60,456 nucleotides of DNA from positions 1-60,456 of the forward strand of contig NZ_JACOII010000045.1 of the NCBI RefSeq assembly GCF_016306625.1. The letters run 5' to 3'. Position numbers and translations under genes: made by a program. Shown piece after piece: positions 9,326-19,397 of this stretch. How positions within the stretch are numbered: the stretch's first letter is position 1; every line of letters begins with the position of its first letter. Under the pieces are notes generated by a model. It did no database searches. It was not told the DNA's origin and worked only from the letters and a program-made list of their open reading frames with translations. The DNA is from Xenorhabdus lircayensis (GTDB lineage: Bacteria; Pseudomonadota; Gammaproteobacteria; Enterobacterales; Enterobacteriaceae).

Positions 9326-10096
9326 ATGGAAAAGAAAGTTTATCAGTTACTGGCGGGGGCTGTGGTTTCTTTTGCGCTTGCTGGAAACGTCTGGGCAGCA
9401 GATAAAGTGACAGTTTTTGCTGCCGCTTCATTAACGAACGCACTTGATGATATTGCTGCACAATACAAAAAAGAAAAGCAGGGAGATATCGTTGCCTCCT
9501 ACGCTTCGTCTTCGACACTAGCCCGTCAGATAGAGCAAGGAGCGCCAGCAGATATCTTTATTTCTGCCGACCAGCAATGGATGAATTATGCCGCTGATAA
9601 ACAATTAATTGCTGAAAATACCCGTCATACCTTGTTGGGTAACCAGCTTGTCCTGATTGCCCCTAAAGAGAGCAAATTGGACAAGGTTGAAATCAACCAA
9701 GAAACAAAATGGAAATCTTTGCTGGCGGGAGAGCGTTTAGCGGTTGGCGATCCGGATCATGTACCAGTGGGTATTTATGCTAAGGAGTCGCTGCAATATC
9801 TGAATGCATGGGATACGGTTAACCCACTGATGGCACGAACCAATAATGTGCGCAGTGGTATGGCGCTGGTGGAGCGGGCAGAAGTACCACTGGGTATTGT
9901 CTACGGTTCTGATGCAGTTGCCAGCAGTAAAGTGAGAGTCGTGGGCGTTTTTCCACCAGAGAGCCATAAACCGGTGGAATATCCGGTTGCAATAATCAAA
10001 GGTCATGAAAAACAGGCTGTTCGCGATTTTTATGATTACCTCAAAACCCCTGAAGCCACTGCTATTTTCAAACGTTACGGCTTCAGTCCACTGTAG
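9326..10096 (+). CDS. modA: Periplasmic molybdate-binding protein ModA
   Basis: Binds molybdate/tungstate in the periplasm and delivers it to ModBC. I chose ATG 9326 rather than upstream in-frame starts because it gives a proper Sec signal peptide (MEKKVYQLLAGAVVSFALAG, cleavage after VWA near 24) and has AGGTGA upstream. The mature protein begins ADKVTVFAAASLTNAL, the ligand-binding AAASL motif. PADIFISADQQWM, GIYAKESL and the closing KRYGF are family blocks. It has 256 residues, close to E. coli ModA (257). It is the first gene of modABC, 11 bp before modB, with a ModE operator upstream. Confidence 0.96.
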   Translation: MEKKVYQLLAGAVVSFALAGNVWAADKVTVFAAASLTNALDDIAAQYKKEKQGDIVASYASSSTLARQIEQGAPADIFISADQQWMNYAADKQLIAENTRHTLLGNQLVLIAPKESKLDKVEINQETKWKSLLAGERLAVGDPDHVPVGIYAKESLQYLNAWDTVNPLMARTNNVRSGMALVERAEVPLGIVYGSDAVASSKVRVVGVFPPESHKPVEYPVAIIKGHEKQAVRDFYDYLKTPEATAIFKRYGFSPL

Positions 10097-10107
10097 GAAT
10101 TGATCTT

Positions 10108-10806
10108 TTGGAGATGTTAAGTGAATACGAATGGCAGGCTATTTTACTGAGCTTAAAAACCTCAGGTATTGCTGTGTTATTCAGTTTGCCATTCGGGATC
10201 TTAATGGCATGGATGCTGGCTCGTTGTCAGTTTTTTGGGAAGTCTCTGCTTGATAGCATTATCCATCTGCCTCTGGTATTACCGCCCGTGGTGGTTGGAT
10301 ATTTGCTGCTCATCAGCATGGGGCGTCGTGGAGTCATTGGTGAATTTTTTTATGACTGGTTTGGTGTCAGCTTCGCATTTAATTGGACGGGGGCAGCATT
10401 AGCCTCGGCTGTGGTGGCTTTTCCCCTGATGGTCAGGGCCATCCGGTTATCACTGGAGAGCATAGATCGACGTCTGGAACAGGCAGCACGTACATTGGGC
10501 GCGAGTCCGTTTAAAGTCTTTTTCACCATTACTTTGCCGTTGTCATTACCGGGCATCATTGTTGGTGCGGTACTGGCGTTTGCTCGATCGCTGGGAGAAT
10601 TTGGGGCCACCATCACTTTTGTTTCAAATATTCCGGGAGAGACCCGAACTATTCCCCTTGCCATGTACACATTGATCGAAATGCCCGGTGCTGAAACAGC
10701 CGCAGCACGTCTGTGTGTGATTGCGATTGCGTTGGCACTGATTTCATTGATGCTGTCCGAATGGCTGACACGTTGGGGTAGAAAACGTCTGGGGGCAGCA
10801 TGTTAG
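10108..10806 (+). CDS. modB: Molybdate ABC transporter permease ModB
   Basis: Inner-membrane channel subunit with about five transmembrane helices. The cytoplasmic EAA loop, which couples to ModC, reads [27 protein letters not shown] (about 130-156). [13 protein letters not shown] in the first half is typical of ModB/CysT permeases. Two starts are possible: TTG 10108 with AGGA 9 nt upstream, or ATG 10114, where GGAG directly abuts the codon. E. coli ModB aligns from about the ATG, so the protein is 230 or 232 residues. It overlaps modC by 7 bp, indicating translational coupling. Confidence 0.94.
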   Translation: MEMLSEYEWQAILLSLKTSGIAVLFSLPFGILMAWMLARCQFFGKSLLDSIIHLPLVLPPVVVGYLLLISMGRRGVIGEFFYDWFGVSFAFNWTGAALASAVVAFPLMVRAIRLSLESIDRRLEQAARTLGASPFKVFFTITLPLSLPGIIVGAVLAFARSLGEFGATITFVSNIPGETRTIPLAMYTLIEMPGAETAAARLCVIAIALALISLMLSEWLTRWGRKRLGAAC

Positions 10807-11873
10807 AACTGGATTTTGAGCAGCGTTTGGGTGAGCTGCATATGCAGGTTGATACCTCTCTACCAACAAAAAGCATTTCCGCCATATTTGGGCTTTCTGG
10901 TGCCGGAAAAACCTCACTGATCAACGTCATTGCAGGTTTAACCCGTCCACAAAAAGGTCGAATTGTTTTAAATGGTCGTACCTTAGTGGATGTGGAGCAG
11001 AAAAACTTTTTGCCACCGGAAAAGCGTCGGATTGGCTATGTTTTTCAGGATGCGCGCCTTTTCCCGCATTATCGCGTGAAGGGCAACTTACAATACGGTA
11101 TGGCGCCAGAGATGAAACCGCAGTTTGAGAGCATCATTGGCTTATTGGGCATTGAGCACTTACTGTCACGTTTTCCCATCACGTTATCGGGCGGAGAAAA
11201 ACAACGGGTAGCGATTGGTCGGGCATTATTGACTGCTCCTGAAATCCTGCTCATGGATGAACCGCTGGCTTCGCTGGATTTACCACGCAAGCGTGAATTA
11301 TTGCCTTATCTCGAGAAACTGTCTGGAGACGTCAAAATTCCGATTTTGTATGTCAGTCACAGTTTGGATGAAATTTTGCGTTTGGCAGATAACGTGATTG
11401 TCATGGATAAGGGAAAAGTCAGAGCGACGGGCACACTGGAAGATGTTTGGTCGAGCAGTGTATTGCGTCCGTGGCTGCAAAAAGAGAGTCTTAGCAGCAT
11501 ACTGAAAGTTTCTGTCATGGAACACCATCAGCGTTATCAAATGACCGCAGTGGCAGCGGCTGATAAAGCCCTTTGGTTGCCGCAACTTGATGTAGCCCCG
11601 GGGACTGATTTACGTATCCGCATTGATGCATCAGATGTTTCTTTGGTTTTGGAACCTCCAAGAGTCAGCAGCATTCGTAATATCTTGCAAGTAAAAGTCG
11701 TTGAGTTTTTTGAAAACGATGGCCAGGTTGATGTCAAACTAGCACTGAGTGAACATTGCTTGTGGGCGAGAATTACCCCTTGGGCGCGGGAAGAGCTCAA
11801 CTTGCGGGCAGGGCAATGGCTGTATGCGCAGATAAAGAGTGCCTCGTTAAATCGCCACTTATATACCCAATAG
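10800..11873 (+). CDS. modC: Molybdate ABC transporter ATP-binding protein ModC
   Basis: ATPase that energises ModAB. Walker A is [10 protein letters not shown] (about 31-40), the signature [16 protein letters not shown] (about 126-141) and Walker [12 protein letters not shown], followed by the H-loop histidine in YVSHSLDE. The C-terminal third is a Mop domain ([14 protein letters not shown]..., about 286-350) that can bind oxyanion and trans-inhibit transport. It has 357 residues against 352 in E. coli. The last codons and the stop (LYTQ and TAG) are supplied by the start of a dispersed TATACCCAATAG repeat, so the original C-terminus may have been replaced. Confidence 0.95.
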   Translation: MLELDFEQRLGELHMQVDTSLPTKSISAIFGLSGAGKTSLINVIAGLTRPQKGRIVLNGRTLVDVEQKNFLPPEKRRIGYVFQDARLFPHYRVKGNLQYGMAPEMKPQFESIIGLLGIEHLLSRFPITLSGGEKQRVAIGRALLTAPEILLMDEPLASLDLPRKRELLPYLEKLSGDVKIPILYVSHSLDEILRLADNVIVMDKGKVRATGTLEDVWSSSVLRPWLQKESLSSILKVSVMEHHQRYQMTAVAAADKALWLPQLDVAPGTDLRIRIDASDVSLVLEPPRVSSIRNILQVKVVEFFENDGQVDVKLALSEHCLWARITPWAREELNLRAGQWLYAQIKSASLNRHLYTQ

Positions 11874-11927
11874 ATTTCAAGTTACAGTGCCGCCAACAAA
11901 GCAGTAGCTTGAAAGATGAAGGGGATA
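11862..11927. repeat. TATACCC...GGGGATA dispersed repeat copy overlapping the modC end
   Basis: A second copy of the element at 4814-4880, about 66 bp, reading TATACCCAATAGATTTCAAG at the left and CTTGAAAGATGAAGGGGATA at the right. Its first bases encode the last modC codons, and its TAG is the modC stop. The inverted TTTCAAG and CTTGAAA arms can form a stem that may act as a 3' end structure for modABC. Confidence 0.8.
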
Positions 11928-11994
11928 AACGAATGTAGGGAGCACAGTTGTGAATCGCTCACGACTGATTTGCTCCCATTAATACCGAAGGTAA

Positions 11995-12810
11995 TTACAG
12001 CACGTATTTCCGAATCACTTCAGCGATGCCGGGTTGGGTATTATCCCGCGTGACAATATCTGCCCGCTCTTTGACCACATCAACACCATTACCCATGGCA
12101 ACGCCCAGCCCGGCGGTTTCCAGCATACTGAGATCGTTATAATTATCACCAAAAGCAATCACATCTTTCATACTCATGCCTTGAGATTCCACCCATTGCT
12201 GCAAACGCATACCTTTGCTATTCCCTTTTTTGGTAATATCTACCTGATCAAACCATGACCATTCACACTCAAGGCCAATATTTTCCTCAATTTGTTCGCT
12301 GATCTCACGTAGTTTCACTAAATTGGACGAGCTGGTAGCAAATTTCCAAATGAAATTCACATTGTGGATTGCATCTCGAAAATTACTGATCTGCTGGATA
12401 TTGGGGCGCTGATGTTCAGGCAAAGAGCCTGACCATGCCAGAGTTCGAGCTACAGTATGCTGAAACTCATATAAAATGGCATCATCAACATACATCAGAT
12501 GCTGAATTTCCGTGCCTTGCAGATATGAAAGCGCTTGAGAGGCTTCTTGGATGGAGAGAGGGTTAGAAGCCAGCACTTTCTTTGCGTGATAATCATATGA
12601 ATAAGTCCCATTGCAGCAAATGGCAGGAGTATCGAGTTGCAGCGCTTGATAGAAAGGATGAATGGCGACATGATGGCGGCCAGTCACAATCAAAACTTTG
12701 ATACCAGATTGGCGGGCTTCATTCAGGGCGGCTAGTGATTCTGGCAGAATATGTTTTTGCGGATCGAGTAGTGTCCCATCTAGATCCAGCGCGATAACGC
12801 GATATGACAT
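11995..12810 (-). CDS. ybhA: YbhA, Cof-type HAD phosphatase (pyridoxal phosphate phosphatase)
   Basis: A 271-residue haloacid dehalogenase phosphatase. Motif I is DLDGTLLD (about 9-16, nucleophile Asp and acid/base Asp), motif II VTGR, motif III the conserved Lys region KKGNSKG and motif IV GDNYNDLSML with the Mg-binding aspartates. The cap domain in the middle is type C2B, as in Cof proteins. E. coli YbhA (272 residues), next to modC and pgl as here, dephosphorylates pyridoxal 5'-phosphate and some sugar phosphates. The gene is convergent with modC and divergent from pgl, reproducing the E. coli order. Confidence 0.92.
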   Translation of the reverse strand: MSYRVIALDLDGTLLDPQKHILPESLAALNEARQSGIKVLIVTGRHHVAIHPFYQALQLDTPAICCNGTYSYDYHAKKVLASNPLSIQEASQALSYLQGTEIQHLMYVDDAILYEFQHTVARTLAWSGSLPEHQRPNIQQISNFRDAIHNVNFIWKFATSSSNLVKLREISEQIEENIGLECEWSWFDQVDITKKGNSKGMRLQQWVESQGMSMKDVIAFGDNYNDLSMLETAGLGVAMGNGVDVVKERADIVTRDNTQPGIAEVIRKYVL

Positions 12811-12958
12811 GAGTTGGCCTCTAGGTTGTCTATGATATAAACAAATATTATACAGTAGTTAAACATAGTTAAACCGTCATATGAGCAGTTTAACAGACAA
12901 AACTTTTCAAGAATCGTTACAGATGAATGAAATGGTGATGAAGCATTAAGGAGAGAAA

Positions 12959-13945
12959 ATGAAACAGGTGGTTTATACAGCTAGCCCGAATAGCCGTCAG
13001 ATTCACGTATGGTCGCTCAATGTAGCAGGAGAACTTTCGCTTCTCCAGACAGTGAATGTGCCGGGTGAAGTGCAGCCAATGGTGATTAATCCTGATGGTA
13101 AACACTTATATGTGGGGATTCGCCCTCAATTCAGCATCGTGACTTACGCCATCGGGGAAGATGGGCGTCTTGAGCAGCAGGCCATTGCTCCATTGCCGGG
13201 TAGCCCTACCCATATATCAACAGACAGGGCAGGGCGTTTTTTATTTTCTGCTTCTTACAGCTTCAATAACTTAAGCGTCCATCCGATTGATGAAAAAGGT
13301 ATCGCCAAAGCGCCGGTTCAAATTGTGGAAGGTCTGCAAGCGCCACATTCGGCCAATATTGATCGGGAAAATCGTCAATTACTGGTTCCATGCCTGAAAG
13401 AAGACCATATTCGTATTTTCAATTTGGATGAGCAGAGTTACCTGACAGAAAGCCGGGCGGATGAAATCACCACGGCAGCAGGTGCTGGCCCACGTCATAT
13501 GGCATTCCATCCGAAAAAACAGACAATTTATTGTATTAATGAACTGGATTCTACTGTTGAAATTCTGCGCAAATGGGAAAAATACCGTATTGTACAATCG
13601 GTTGATTCATTGCCATTGGGTTTTTCCAGTGTTCGTTGGTCGGCTGATATTCACATTACACCGGATGGTCGCCATCTTTATACCAGCGAGCGCTCAGAAA
13701 GCCTGATCAGCCATTTCCGCGTCTCAGAAGATGGCTATTACTTGACATTAGCCGGACATTATCCGACAGAAACCCAACCCCGTGGCTTTGCCATTGATCA
13801 CAGTGGTAACTTCCTGATTGCATCAGGGCAAAAATCGGATCACATTTCAGTATCGCGTATTGACAAATATTCAGGGGAATTAACCCGACTGGCGTGTTAT
13901 CCGGTTGGCAAAGGCCCGATGTGGGTTACGGTATTGGCACGGTAA
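12959..13945 (+). CDS. pgl: 6-phosphogluconolactonase, beta-propeller type
   Basis: Hydrolyses 6-phosphogluconolactone to 6-phosphogluconate in the oxidative pentose phosphate pathway. The protein is a seven-bladed propeller of the YbhE type, unrelated to the DevB/SOL type. The start [20 protein letters not shown], the [11 protein letters not shown] block (about 79-89) and [13 protein letters not shown] (about 175-187) match E. coli Pgl almost throughout. It has 328 residues against 331. The start is preceded by AAGGAGAG at a good distance. It is a single-gene transcript divergent from ybhA. Confidence 0.95.
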   Translation: MKQVVYTASPNSRQIHVWSLNVAGELSLLQTVNVPGEVQPMVINPDGKHLYVGIRPQFSIVTYAIGEDGRLEQQAIAPLPGSPTHISTDRAGRFLFSASYSFNNLSVHPIDEKGIAKAPVQIVEGLQAPHSANIDRENRQLLVPCLKEDHIRIFNLDEQSYLTESRADEITTAAGAGPRHMAFHPKKQTIYCINELDSTVEILRKWEKYRIVQSVDSLPLGFSSVRWSADIHITPDGRHLYTSERSESLISHFRVSEDGYYLTLAGHYPTETQPRGFAIDHSGNFLIASGQKSDHISVSRIDKYSGELTRLACYPVGKGPMWVTVLAR

Positions 13946-14005
13946 ACCTGAGCCGCGCAGTGTTGGGCGCGGCATTGGTGTGATTTTTATTTCAAGAAGA
14001 TGAAC

Positions 14006-14207
14006 ATGAAACCAGCTATCTTACTTATCCCTGTTCCTGATGTTAAAGCCGGATTGTCATGGTATAAACGTACTTTTCCAGACCTTAGGAGCCCAACTTT
14101 ACTGTGGGCCAATGCAGATTGATAGTGGTTTGGGGATGTGCCAAGTTAAAGATCCCTTTGGTAATCTCATTGGCTTGAAAGGGTTATTTAAGAATGATGA
14201 AAGTTAA
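14006..14207 (+). pseudogene. Glyoxalase/bleomycin-resistance protein remnant
   Basis: The frame from ATG 14006 reads MKPAILLIPVPDVKAGLSWYKRTFPD, a VOC-superfamily N-terminus, and stops at 14120-14122. A second frame continues with GLGMCQVKDPFGNLIGLKGLF, the VOC C-terminal strand and metal-ligand region, to TAA 14205-14207. A normal gene would be about 360 nt; only about 200 remain, so an internal deletion plus a frame change has removed the middle. This is a real degeneration rather than one base error. It overlaps the 3' end of the methyltransferase gene on the other strand by 4 bp. Confidence 0.75.
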
Positions 14208-14812
14208 TTTATTTTCTTGGCTATAAACCCAACTCTGCCTTTATCTCTGTTGCCGTCAGGGGGATTCAGCATGGAAGAATATTGAACTGTAAAACCAATA
14301 TCTTCCAATAGACTTTTCATCTGACTGACCGATAATGAATCATAGTAAAATTCAGTGCCAAAAATATGATCGTAAAACTCAGGAATATCAGGCTCACTCC
14401 CTCCGCTGGATAAAATAAAAACACCATCATCTTTTAAAAGACGATATATCTCTCTCAAAAAGGCAGGGTGTTTTTCACGATTAAAATGAAAAATAGCATC
14501 CCACATCACAATACCATCAAATTGAGAATGTATATCTAAGTCATGAATATCACACAAAACCCAATGATGTTGAGGAAGTTTGGTTTTAGCGTAGGCAAGA
14601 AGGTTCTCCGAATTATCTATACCTAAAATATAGTGGCCCTTATCAGATAAAAATTTAGCAATAGGAAAACCGTGTCCACAACAAATATCCAGTATCTTAC
14701 AAGCATGAGGTAGGTTATCATTAAACAGCTCAAAAATAGCTAAATCTCTTTCAGGTAAAGCTTGTCTTATTTTAATAAAATCTTGGCTGATTAAATTATA
14801 GTTTGTTTTCAT
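14204..14812 (-). CDS. Class I SAM-dependent methyltransferase
   Basis: A 202-residue Rossmann-fold methyltransferase. The SAM-binding motif I is ILDICCGHGFPIAKFL (about 40-55), followed by the acidic strand-2 motif GIDNSENLLAYAK and motif post-II VLCDIHDL. WDAIFHFNREKHPAFLREIYRLLKDDGVFILSSG is the motif IV-V region typical of the Methyltransf_11/25 families. The substrate is not identifiable. Codon use is AT-rich relative to the ybhA-pgl block. No partner gene is adjacent; it lies between a glyoxalase remnant and a VapA-like gene, which suggests an accessory region. Confidence 0.8.
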   Translation of the reverse strand: MKTNYNLISQDFIKIRQALPERDLAIFELFNDNLPHACKILDICCGHGFPIAKFLSDKGHYILGIDNSENLLAYAKTKLPQHHWVLCDIHDLDIHSQFDGIVMWDAIFHFNREKHPAFLREIYRLLKDDGVFILSSGGSEPDIPEFYDHIFGTEFYYDSLSVSQMKSLLEDIGFTVQYSSMLNPPDGNRDKGRVGFIAKKIN

Positions 14813-14908
14813 TGGTTACTTTATTAAATATAAATTATGATGAATATGAAAAATATGTCATTTTCATAGCGTAATTGCAATGTTTTCGGGCATAAACTGT
14901 GATCATTC

Positions 14909-14942
14909 ACTCCAGTCACATAGCTAGCTATGTGACTGGAGT
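14909..14942. repeat. Perfect 34-bp palindrome
   Basis: The arms 14909-14925 and 14926-14942 are exact complements with no spacer, around the centre AGCTAGCT. It lies 90 bp beyond the 3' end of the VapA-like gene and 97 bp upstream of the methyltransferase start on the minus strand. Without a T tract it could be a cruciform, a strong mRNA 3' end structure or a dimeric-protein binding site. Confidence 0.85.
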
Positions 14943-15032
14943 CTATTCCTTTGCTACAGTATTGCAATTTGCAATCTATTAGCTGTCAAATAACAATTTG
15001 ATCCCAAAATGATAAGTTAATACAGCCTGATA

Positions 15033-15605
15033 TCAGGCTAAGTTAAAAGATCCCACTCCAGATAAAACAATGGGGTATGTGATTAAAATATTATTTTGAT
15101 ACACGGAAACCAAATCACCTAAATAAATGCTCCCTCTAAAAAGACGCAGAACTATATTTTTCGGATAAATAAAAAGTTGGAAGTTAAGTGGGGAATTTAT
15201 AATGGTTTGAGCATGTTTTACTACACCACCCAGATGAATATTATTAAAATTCAATTGTGGCATATTATATCCACCATAAATATAGCCATTAAAATTAGTT
15301 CTTTTCCCTGTATTGGGTGCATGCCCAATGATAGCGGGATAAGATGATACTTGGATAAAGGGGTAACTTCCATATTGATGATATGTGTTAATGTTAAAGT
15401 GTCCGCTAACAAATTCTGTTTGTTGCAATACTGGGCTGGTTAATACATCTGTTTCGGCTTTTTCTGTAAATAAATGGGCGAGCTCAGGTTTTTCTTTCGC
15501 AAGCGCTTCGTAATGTGAAATTTCTTGTTCATACCTATTTTTAGATATTTCAAATACAGTTTGCATTTCTTCGTTAGAAGGTACGATTACATTTTCTGTA
15601 CTCAT
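15033..15605 (-). CDS. VapA/VapB-like virulence-associated protein (tentative)
   Basis: A 190-residue protein with no signal peptide. Residues 1-60 are a charged, helical region (MSTENVIVPSNEEMQTVFEI...HYEALAKEKPEL). Residues 70-190 are beta-rich with repeated aromatic strands: FIQVSSYPAIIGH, NGYIYGGYNMPQLNF, FQLFIYPKN and a final GSIYLGDLVSVY...LSGVGSFNL. The C-terminal barrel pattern with glycine-rich closing strand recalls the Rhodococcus equi Vap family (PF05526), homologues of which are annotated in Photorhabdus-type genomes. The match is from memory and moderate. AT-rich and monocistronic, with an AGGA site before ATG, it looks like an accessory effector-type gene. A phage or adhesin beta-barrel is the alternative. 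Confidence 0.45.
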   Translation of the reverse strand: MSTENVIVPSNEEMQTVFEISKNRYEQEISHYEALAKEKPELAHLFTEKAETDVLTSPVLQQTEFVSGHFNINTYHQYGSYPFIQVSSYPAIIGHAPNTGKRTNFNGYIYGGYNMPQLNFNNIHLGGVVKHAQTIINSPLNFQLFIYPKNIVLRLFRGSIYLGDLVSVYQNNILITYPIVLSGVGSFNLA

Positions 15606-15784
15606 GATATATTCCTCTTTGATTTAAATGGATGTGATTGCTGTATGGAATATATCAGGAAATTTAAATTTAACTAATATAATGAACCGTGAATTGGTTG
15701 TTAATGTTTGTTAGTAAGTGTTTTATGAGGATACCTTAATGTGCTGTGATTTTTTATTAGAAATATAATAGTTAAATACTGATG

Positions 15785-15819
15785 ACAATAAATAAAACCA
15801 GCATTAATAATATGCTGGT
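15785..15819 (-). terminator. Rho-independent terminator of bioA
   Basis: ACCAGCAT (15797-15804) pairs with ATGCTGGT (15812-15819) across a 7-nt loop. On the minus strand this is followed by TTTTATTTATTG, and it lies 10 bp after the bioA stop codon. Confidence 0.85.
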
Positions 15820-15828
15820 CGTTACTCT

Positions 15829-17097
15829 TTAATTTATGGAGCTAGTCATTGCCCTTGTCAGTCTCAATAATTGCTCGGGTTGAATAATATAAGGTGGCAT
15901 CAAATAAATTAACCGACCAAATGGTCTAATCCAAACACCATGTTGGACAAAATGGCGCTGTAATGAAACCACATCAATCGGTTGTTTCATTTCAACAACA
16001 CCTATAGCACCCAATACCCGAACACCTTCGACCGTATTGTGTGATTTTAGCGGAAGTAATTCTGCTTTTAACTGGGTTTCAATTGATTGAATGCGTTGCT
16101 GCCACGGGCTATCAGAGAGCAACTTCAGGTTGGCACTGGCGACGGCACAAGCCAGAGGATTGCCCATAAAAGTCGGGCCATGCATAAAACAACCGGCTTC
16201 ACCCTGACTGATGGTTTCAGCGACATGGCGGGTGGTCAGTGTCGCTGATAAGGTCATATAACCTCCCGTCAACGCCTTGCCTAAACATAAAATATCCGGC
16301 TCGATCTGCGAATGTTCACAGGCAAAGAGCTTGCCAGTTCGTCCAAATCCGGTAGCGATCTCATCTGTGATAAGCAGGATCTGATACTCATCACAGAGTT
16401 GACGAACCTGACGCAGATATTCCGGATGATAAATCCGCATTCCGCCCGCGCCTTGAACAATCGGCTCCAGAACTACGGCAGCAATTTCATTGTGATATTG
16501 CAACAATAATTGTTTAAAGGAAGCGATATCTTCTGGCTGCCATTCATCATCAAACTGACATTGAGGAGCATCGGCAAACAGATGATTTGGGAGATAGCCT
16601 TTATACAGGTTATGCATGGAGTTGTCGGGATCACAGACAGACATGGCTCCAAAAGTATCGCCATGATAACCGTGACGCAGTGTCAGAAACCGCTGGCGTT
16701 TTTTTCCCTTGGCCTGCCAGTATTGCAACGCCATTTTCAGGGCGACTTCTACGGCGACAGATCCCGAGTCCGCTAAAAAAACACAATCCAGAGAATCAGG
16801 TGTTATCGCCACTAATTGCTTACACAGCTCAACCGCAGGAGGATGGGTTATGCCGCCAAACATGACATGGGACATTTTGTCGATCTGCGATTTAGCCGCG
16901 TCATTGAGTGCAGGGTGATTATAACCGTGGATGGCTGCCCACCACGAAGACATACCATCAATCAGCTTGCGACCATCTGATAAAACCAACTCTACACCTG
17001 TAGCTGATACAACGGGATAGGTGGGAAGCGGGTTGGTCATTGATGTATACGGATGCCAAATATGGCGCCGGTCAAATTCAATATCTGAAGGGTTCAT
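15829..17097 (-). CDS. bioA: Adenosylmethionine-8-amino-7-oxononanoate aminotransferase (BioA)
   Basis: PLP enzyme that converts KAPA to DAPA using S-adenosylmethionine as amino donor, the antepenultimate step of biotin synthesis. Visible features are HIWHPYTSM at the N-terminus, [14 protein letters not shown] (substrate loop, about 49-62), the LRHGYHGDT phosphate-binding region, [15 protein letters not shown] with the PLP aspartate, and the Schiff-base lysine in [11 protein letters not shown] (about 274). [12 protein letters not shown] closes the active site of the dimer. It has 422 residues (E. coli 429). It is divergent from bioBFCD with a BirA operator in the 96-bp gap. Confidence 0.96.
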   Translation of the reverse strand: MNPSDIEFDRRHIWHPYTSMTNPLPTYPVVSATGVELVLSDGRKLIDGMSSWWAAIHGYNHPALNDAAKSQIDKMSHVMFGGITHPPAVELCKQLVAITPDSLDCVFLADSGSVAVEVALKMALQYWQAKGKKRQRFLTLRHGYHGDTFGAMSVCDPDNSMHNLYKGYLPNHLFADAPQCQFDDEWQPEDIASFKQLLLQYHNEIAAVVLEPIVQGAGGMRIYHPEYLRQVRQLCDEYQILLITDEIATGFGRTGKLFACEHSQIEPDILCLGKALTGGYMTLSATLTTRHVAETISQGEAGCFMHGPTFMGNPLACAVASANLKLLSDSPWQQRIQSIETQLKAELLPLKSHNTVEGVRVLGAIGVVEMKQPIDVVSLQRHFVQHGVWIRPFGRLIYLMPPYIIQPEQLLRLTRAMTSSIN

Positions 17098-17107
17098 AAC
17101 AACTTAC

Positions 17108-17141
17108 TTGTAAACCTTTATGAGTTCATTTTGGTTGACAT
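17108..17141. promoter_or_regulatory. BirA (biotin repressor) operator
   Basis: TTGTAAACC (17108-17116) and GGTTGACAT (17133-17141) are inverted half-sites separated by 16 bp. This is the layout of the bio operator (TTGTAAACC-N-GGTTTACAA). Its position between divergent bioA and bioB lets BirA-biotinyl-AMP repress both directions. Confidence 0.9.
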
Positions 17142-17193
17142 GATAGCGGTGTTATTTAAACTGACAACAATTTTTCACATCGGAGATGTCATT

Positions 17194-18234
17194 GTGAGCG
17201 AGCGTCTACAATGGACTATCAAGCAAGCACAGGAATTGTTTGATAAACCTTTTTTTGAATTGTTATTTCAGGCACAGCAGGTACACCGTGAACATTTTGA
17301 TCCGCAGCAAGTACAGGTCAGTACACTGCTTTCGATAAAAACTGGGGCCTGTCCAGAAGATTGCAAATATTGTCCGCAAAGCTCCCGTTACAAAACTGGC
17401 TTGGAAAAAGAGCGGCTGATGGAAGTGGAAAAAGTCATCGAATCAGCGCACAAAGCGAAAAGTGCCGGCTCAACCCGTTTCTGCATGGGAGCGGCTTGGA
17501 AGAACCCGCATGAACGCGATATGCCGTATTTGGAAAAAATGGTCAAGGAAGTTAAAGCGCTAGGGATGGAAACCTGCATGACTCTGGGGATGCTGAATCA
17601 TTCTCAGGCAGAGCGCTTGGCAGGGGCTGGTCTGGATTACTACAACCATAACTTAGATACCTCGCCAGAATTTTACGGCAATATCATCACCACTCGCAGC
17701 TATCAGGACAGACTGGATACCTTGGATAATGTACGGGATGCAGGCATTAAAGTTTGCTCGGGGGGAATTGTTGGTTTAGGTGAACAAATCCGCGACCGCG
17801 CAGCATTATTGGTGCAATTGGCGAATTTACCCAAGCCGCCGGAAAGTGTACCGATCAATATGCTGGTAAAAGTGAAGGGAACACCATTGGAAGACAATGA
17901 AGATGTTGATCCTTTCGATTTTATTCGCACCATTGCCGTGGCGCGAGTCATGATGCCAAAATCCCATGTCCGTTTATCCGCCGGGCGTGAGCAAATGAAT
18001 GAGCAGACTCAGGCCATGTGCTTTATGGCCGGTGCTAACTCCATTTTCTACGGCTGTAAATTACTGACCACTCCAAATCCGGGGGAAGATAAAGATCTGC
18101 AACTGTTCCGCCGCTTGGGTATTAATCCTCAACAGACAAAGACGGCATTTGGTGACAATCAACAGCAGCAGCACTTGACTGACGCTATTATTCATAATGC
18201 TGATAACGAACAATTCTATAATGCGGCAATATGA
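17194..18234 (+). CDS. bioB: Biotin synthase BioB
   Basis: Radical SAM enzyme inserting sulfur into dethiobiotin from its [2Fe-2S] cluster. The GTG at 17194 is chosen: GGAG lies 9 nt upstream, the protein starts [16 protein letters not shown], and 346 residues equals E. coli BioB. An upstream in-frame ATG (17131) would place coding sequence across the BirA operator. The [4Fe-4S] motif is [12 protein letters not shown] (about 53-64). FCMGAAW, TLGML, the [13 protein letters not shown] block and RLSAGREQM (with the [2Fe-2S] arginine ligand) are all intact. It is the first gene of bioBFCD and overlaps bioF by 4 bp. Confidence 0.96.
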   Translation: MSERLQWTIKQAQELFDKPFFELLFQAQQVHREHFDPQQVQVSTLLSIKTGACPEDCKYCPQSSRYKTGLEKERLMEVEKVIESAHKAKSAGSTRFCMGAAWKNPHERDMPYLEKMVKEVKALGMETCMTLGMLNHSQAERLAGAGLDYYNHNLDTSPEFYGNIITTRSYQDRLDTLDNVRDAGIKVCSGGIVGLGEQIRDRAALLVQLANLPKPPESVPINMLVKVKGTPLEDNEDVDPFDFIRTIAVARVMMPKSHVRLSAGREQMNEQTQAMCFMAGANSIFYGCKLLTTPNPGEDKDLQLFRRLGINPQQTKTAFGDNQQQQHLTDAIIHNADNEQFYNAAI

Positions 18235-19397
18235 TGAGCTGGTCAGATTCTCTCTCCCGACGTTTGTCCGAACGCCGGGGAACCTCTCTATGGCGTAATA
18301 GACAAGTCCATCAGGGTTCTGATGGACGTTTATTATCCACTTCGGACGGTCAATATCTAAATTTTTCCAGTAACGACTATCTCGGATTGAGCCAACATGC
18401 TCAGATTATTGCCGCATGGCAGCAAGGTGCTGAACAATATGGTGTGGGCAGTGGAGGTTCAGGACATGTTACGGGTTACATAACCGCGCATCACACACTG
18501 GAACAGCAATTGGCTGAATGGTTGGGATATTCTCACGCCTTACTGTTCATTTCTGGTTATGCCGCTAATCAGGGCGTGATTGCGGCCTTGATGGAAAAAG
18601 ACGATCGCATTATTGCTGATCGTCTTAGTCATGCTTCGTTGATGGAAGCCTCTATGCATTCGCCCGCACAGTTTCGGCGTTTTTTGCATAACGATATGAA
18701 TTCCTTGCAGCAACATCTGGCAAAAGAGTGCATAGGTAAAACGCTGGTGGTAACGGAAGGCATTTTTAGCATGGATGGGGATTGTGCTCCGCTTGAAGCC
18801 ATTGCGCAGCAAGCGAAATCCACAGAAAGCTGGCTGATGGTGGATGATGCCCACGGCATCGGAATTCACGGTGATGAAGGACGTGGCACTTGTTGGGCTA
18901 AAAATGTCAAACCGGAGATCTTAATCGTCACCTTTGGCAAAGCGTTTGGATTGAGTGGCGCGGCGGTTTTGTGTGATGAGCAAACCGCAGAATACTTACT
19001 CCAGTACGCTCGACACCTGATTTACAGCACTTCAATGCCACCTGCGCAGGCAGTGGCACTTTCCGAAGCAGTGAAACAAATCAGGGCAGGAGAGGAACTG
19101 CGTCAAACATTGCAAAGCAACATCAATTATTTTCGTCATGAAGCGCAACATTTGCCCTTTGCTCTGATGGATTCAGAAACGGCCATTCAGCCGTTAATTG
19201 TCGGTGATAATGAACATTGTATCGCACTATCTCATATGCTCAGGCAGAAAAAAGTGTGGGTCAAGGCGATCCTCCCTCCAACCGTTCCCCCTGAAAGCGC
19301 CCGTTTGCGCATTACGCTGACATCAAGCCATACACAACAAGACATTGATGTATTACTAGAGGCATTACGGGAGGAATTGCATGGATATGGCTGTTAA
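18231..19397 (+). CDS. bioF: 8-amino-7-oxononanoate synthase BioF
   Basis: PLP-dependent condensation of pimeloyl-ACP with alanine to give KAPA. Characteristic stretches are [13 protein letters not shown] (about 45-57), [11 protein letters not shown] with its phosphate-binding glycines, the DDAHGIG motif with the PLP aspartate (about 206-212) and the Schiff-base lysine in [10 protein letters not shown] (about 238). It has 388 residues against 384 in E. coli. The start ATG shares an ATGA overlap with the bioB stop, and a second ATG follows immediately, so initiation could be one codon later. It overlaps bioC by 17 bp, consistent with a tightly coupled operon. Confidence 0.96.
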   Translation: MMSWSDSLSRRLSERRGTSLWRNRQVHQGSDGRLLSTSDGQYLNFSSNDYLGLSQHAQIIAAWQQGAEQYGVGSGGSGHVTGYITAHHTLEQQLAEWLGYSHALLFISGYAANQGVIAALMEKDDRIIADRLSHASLMEASMHSPAQFRRFLHNDMNSLQQHLAKECIGKTLVVTEGIFSMDGDCAPLEAIAQQAKSTESWLMVDDAHGIGIHGDEGRGTCWAKNVKPEILIVTFGKAFGLSGAAVLCDEQTAEYLLQYARHLIYSTSMPPAQAVALSEAVKQIRAGEELRQTLQSNINYFRHEAQHLPFALMDSETAIQPLIVGDNEHCIALSHMLRQKKVWVKAILPPTVPPESARLRITLTSSHTQQDIDVLLEALREELHGYGC

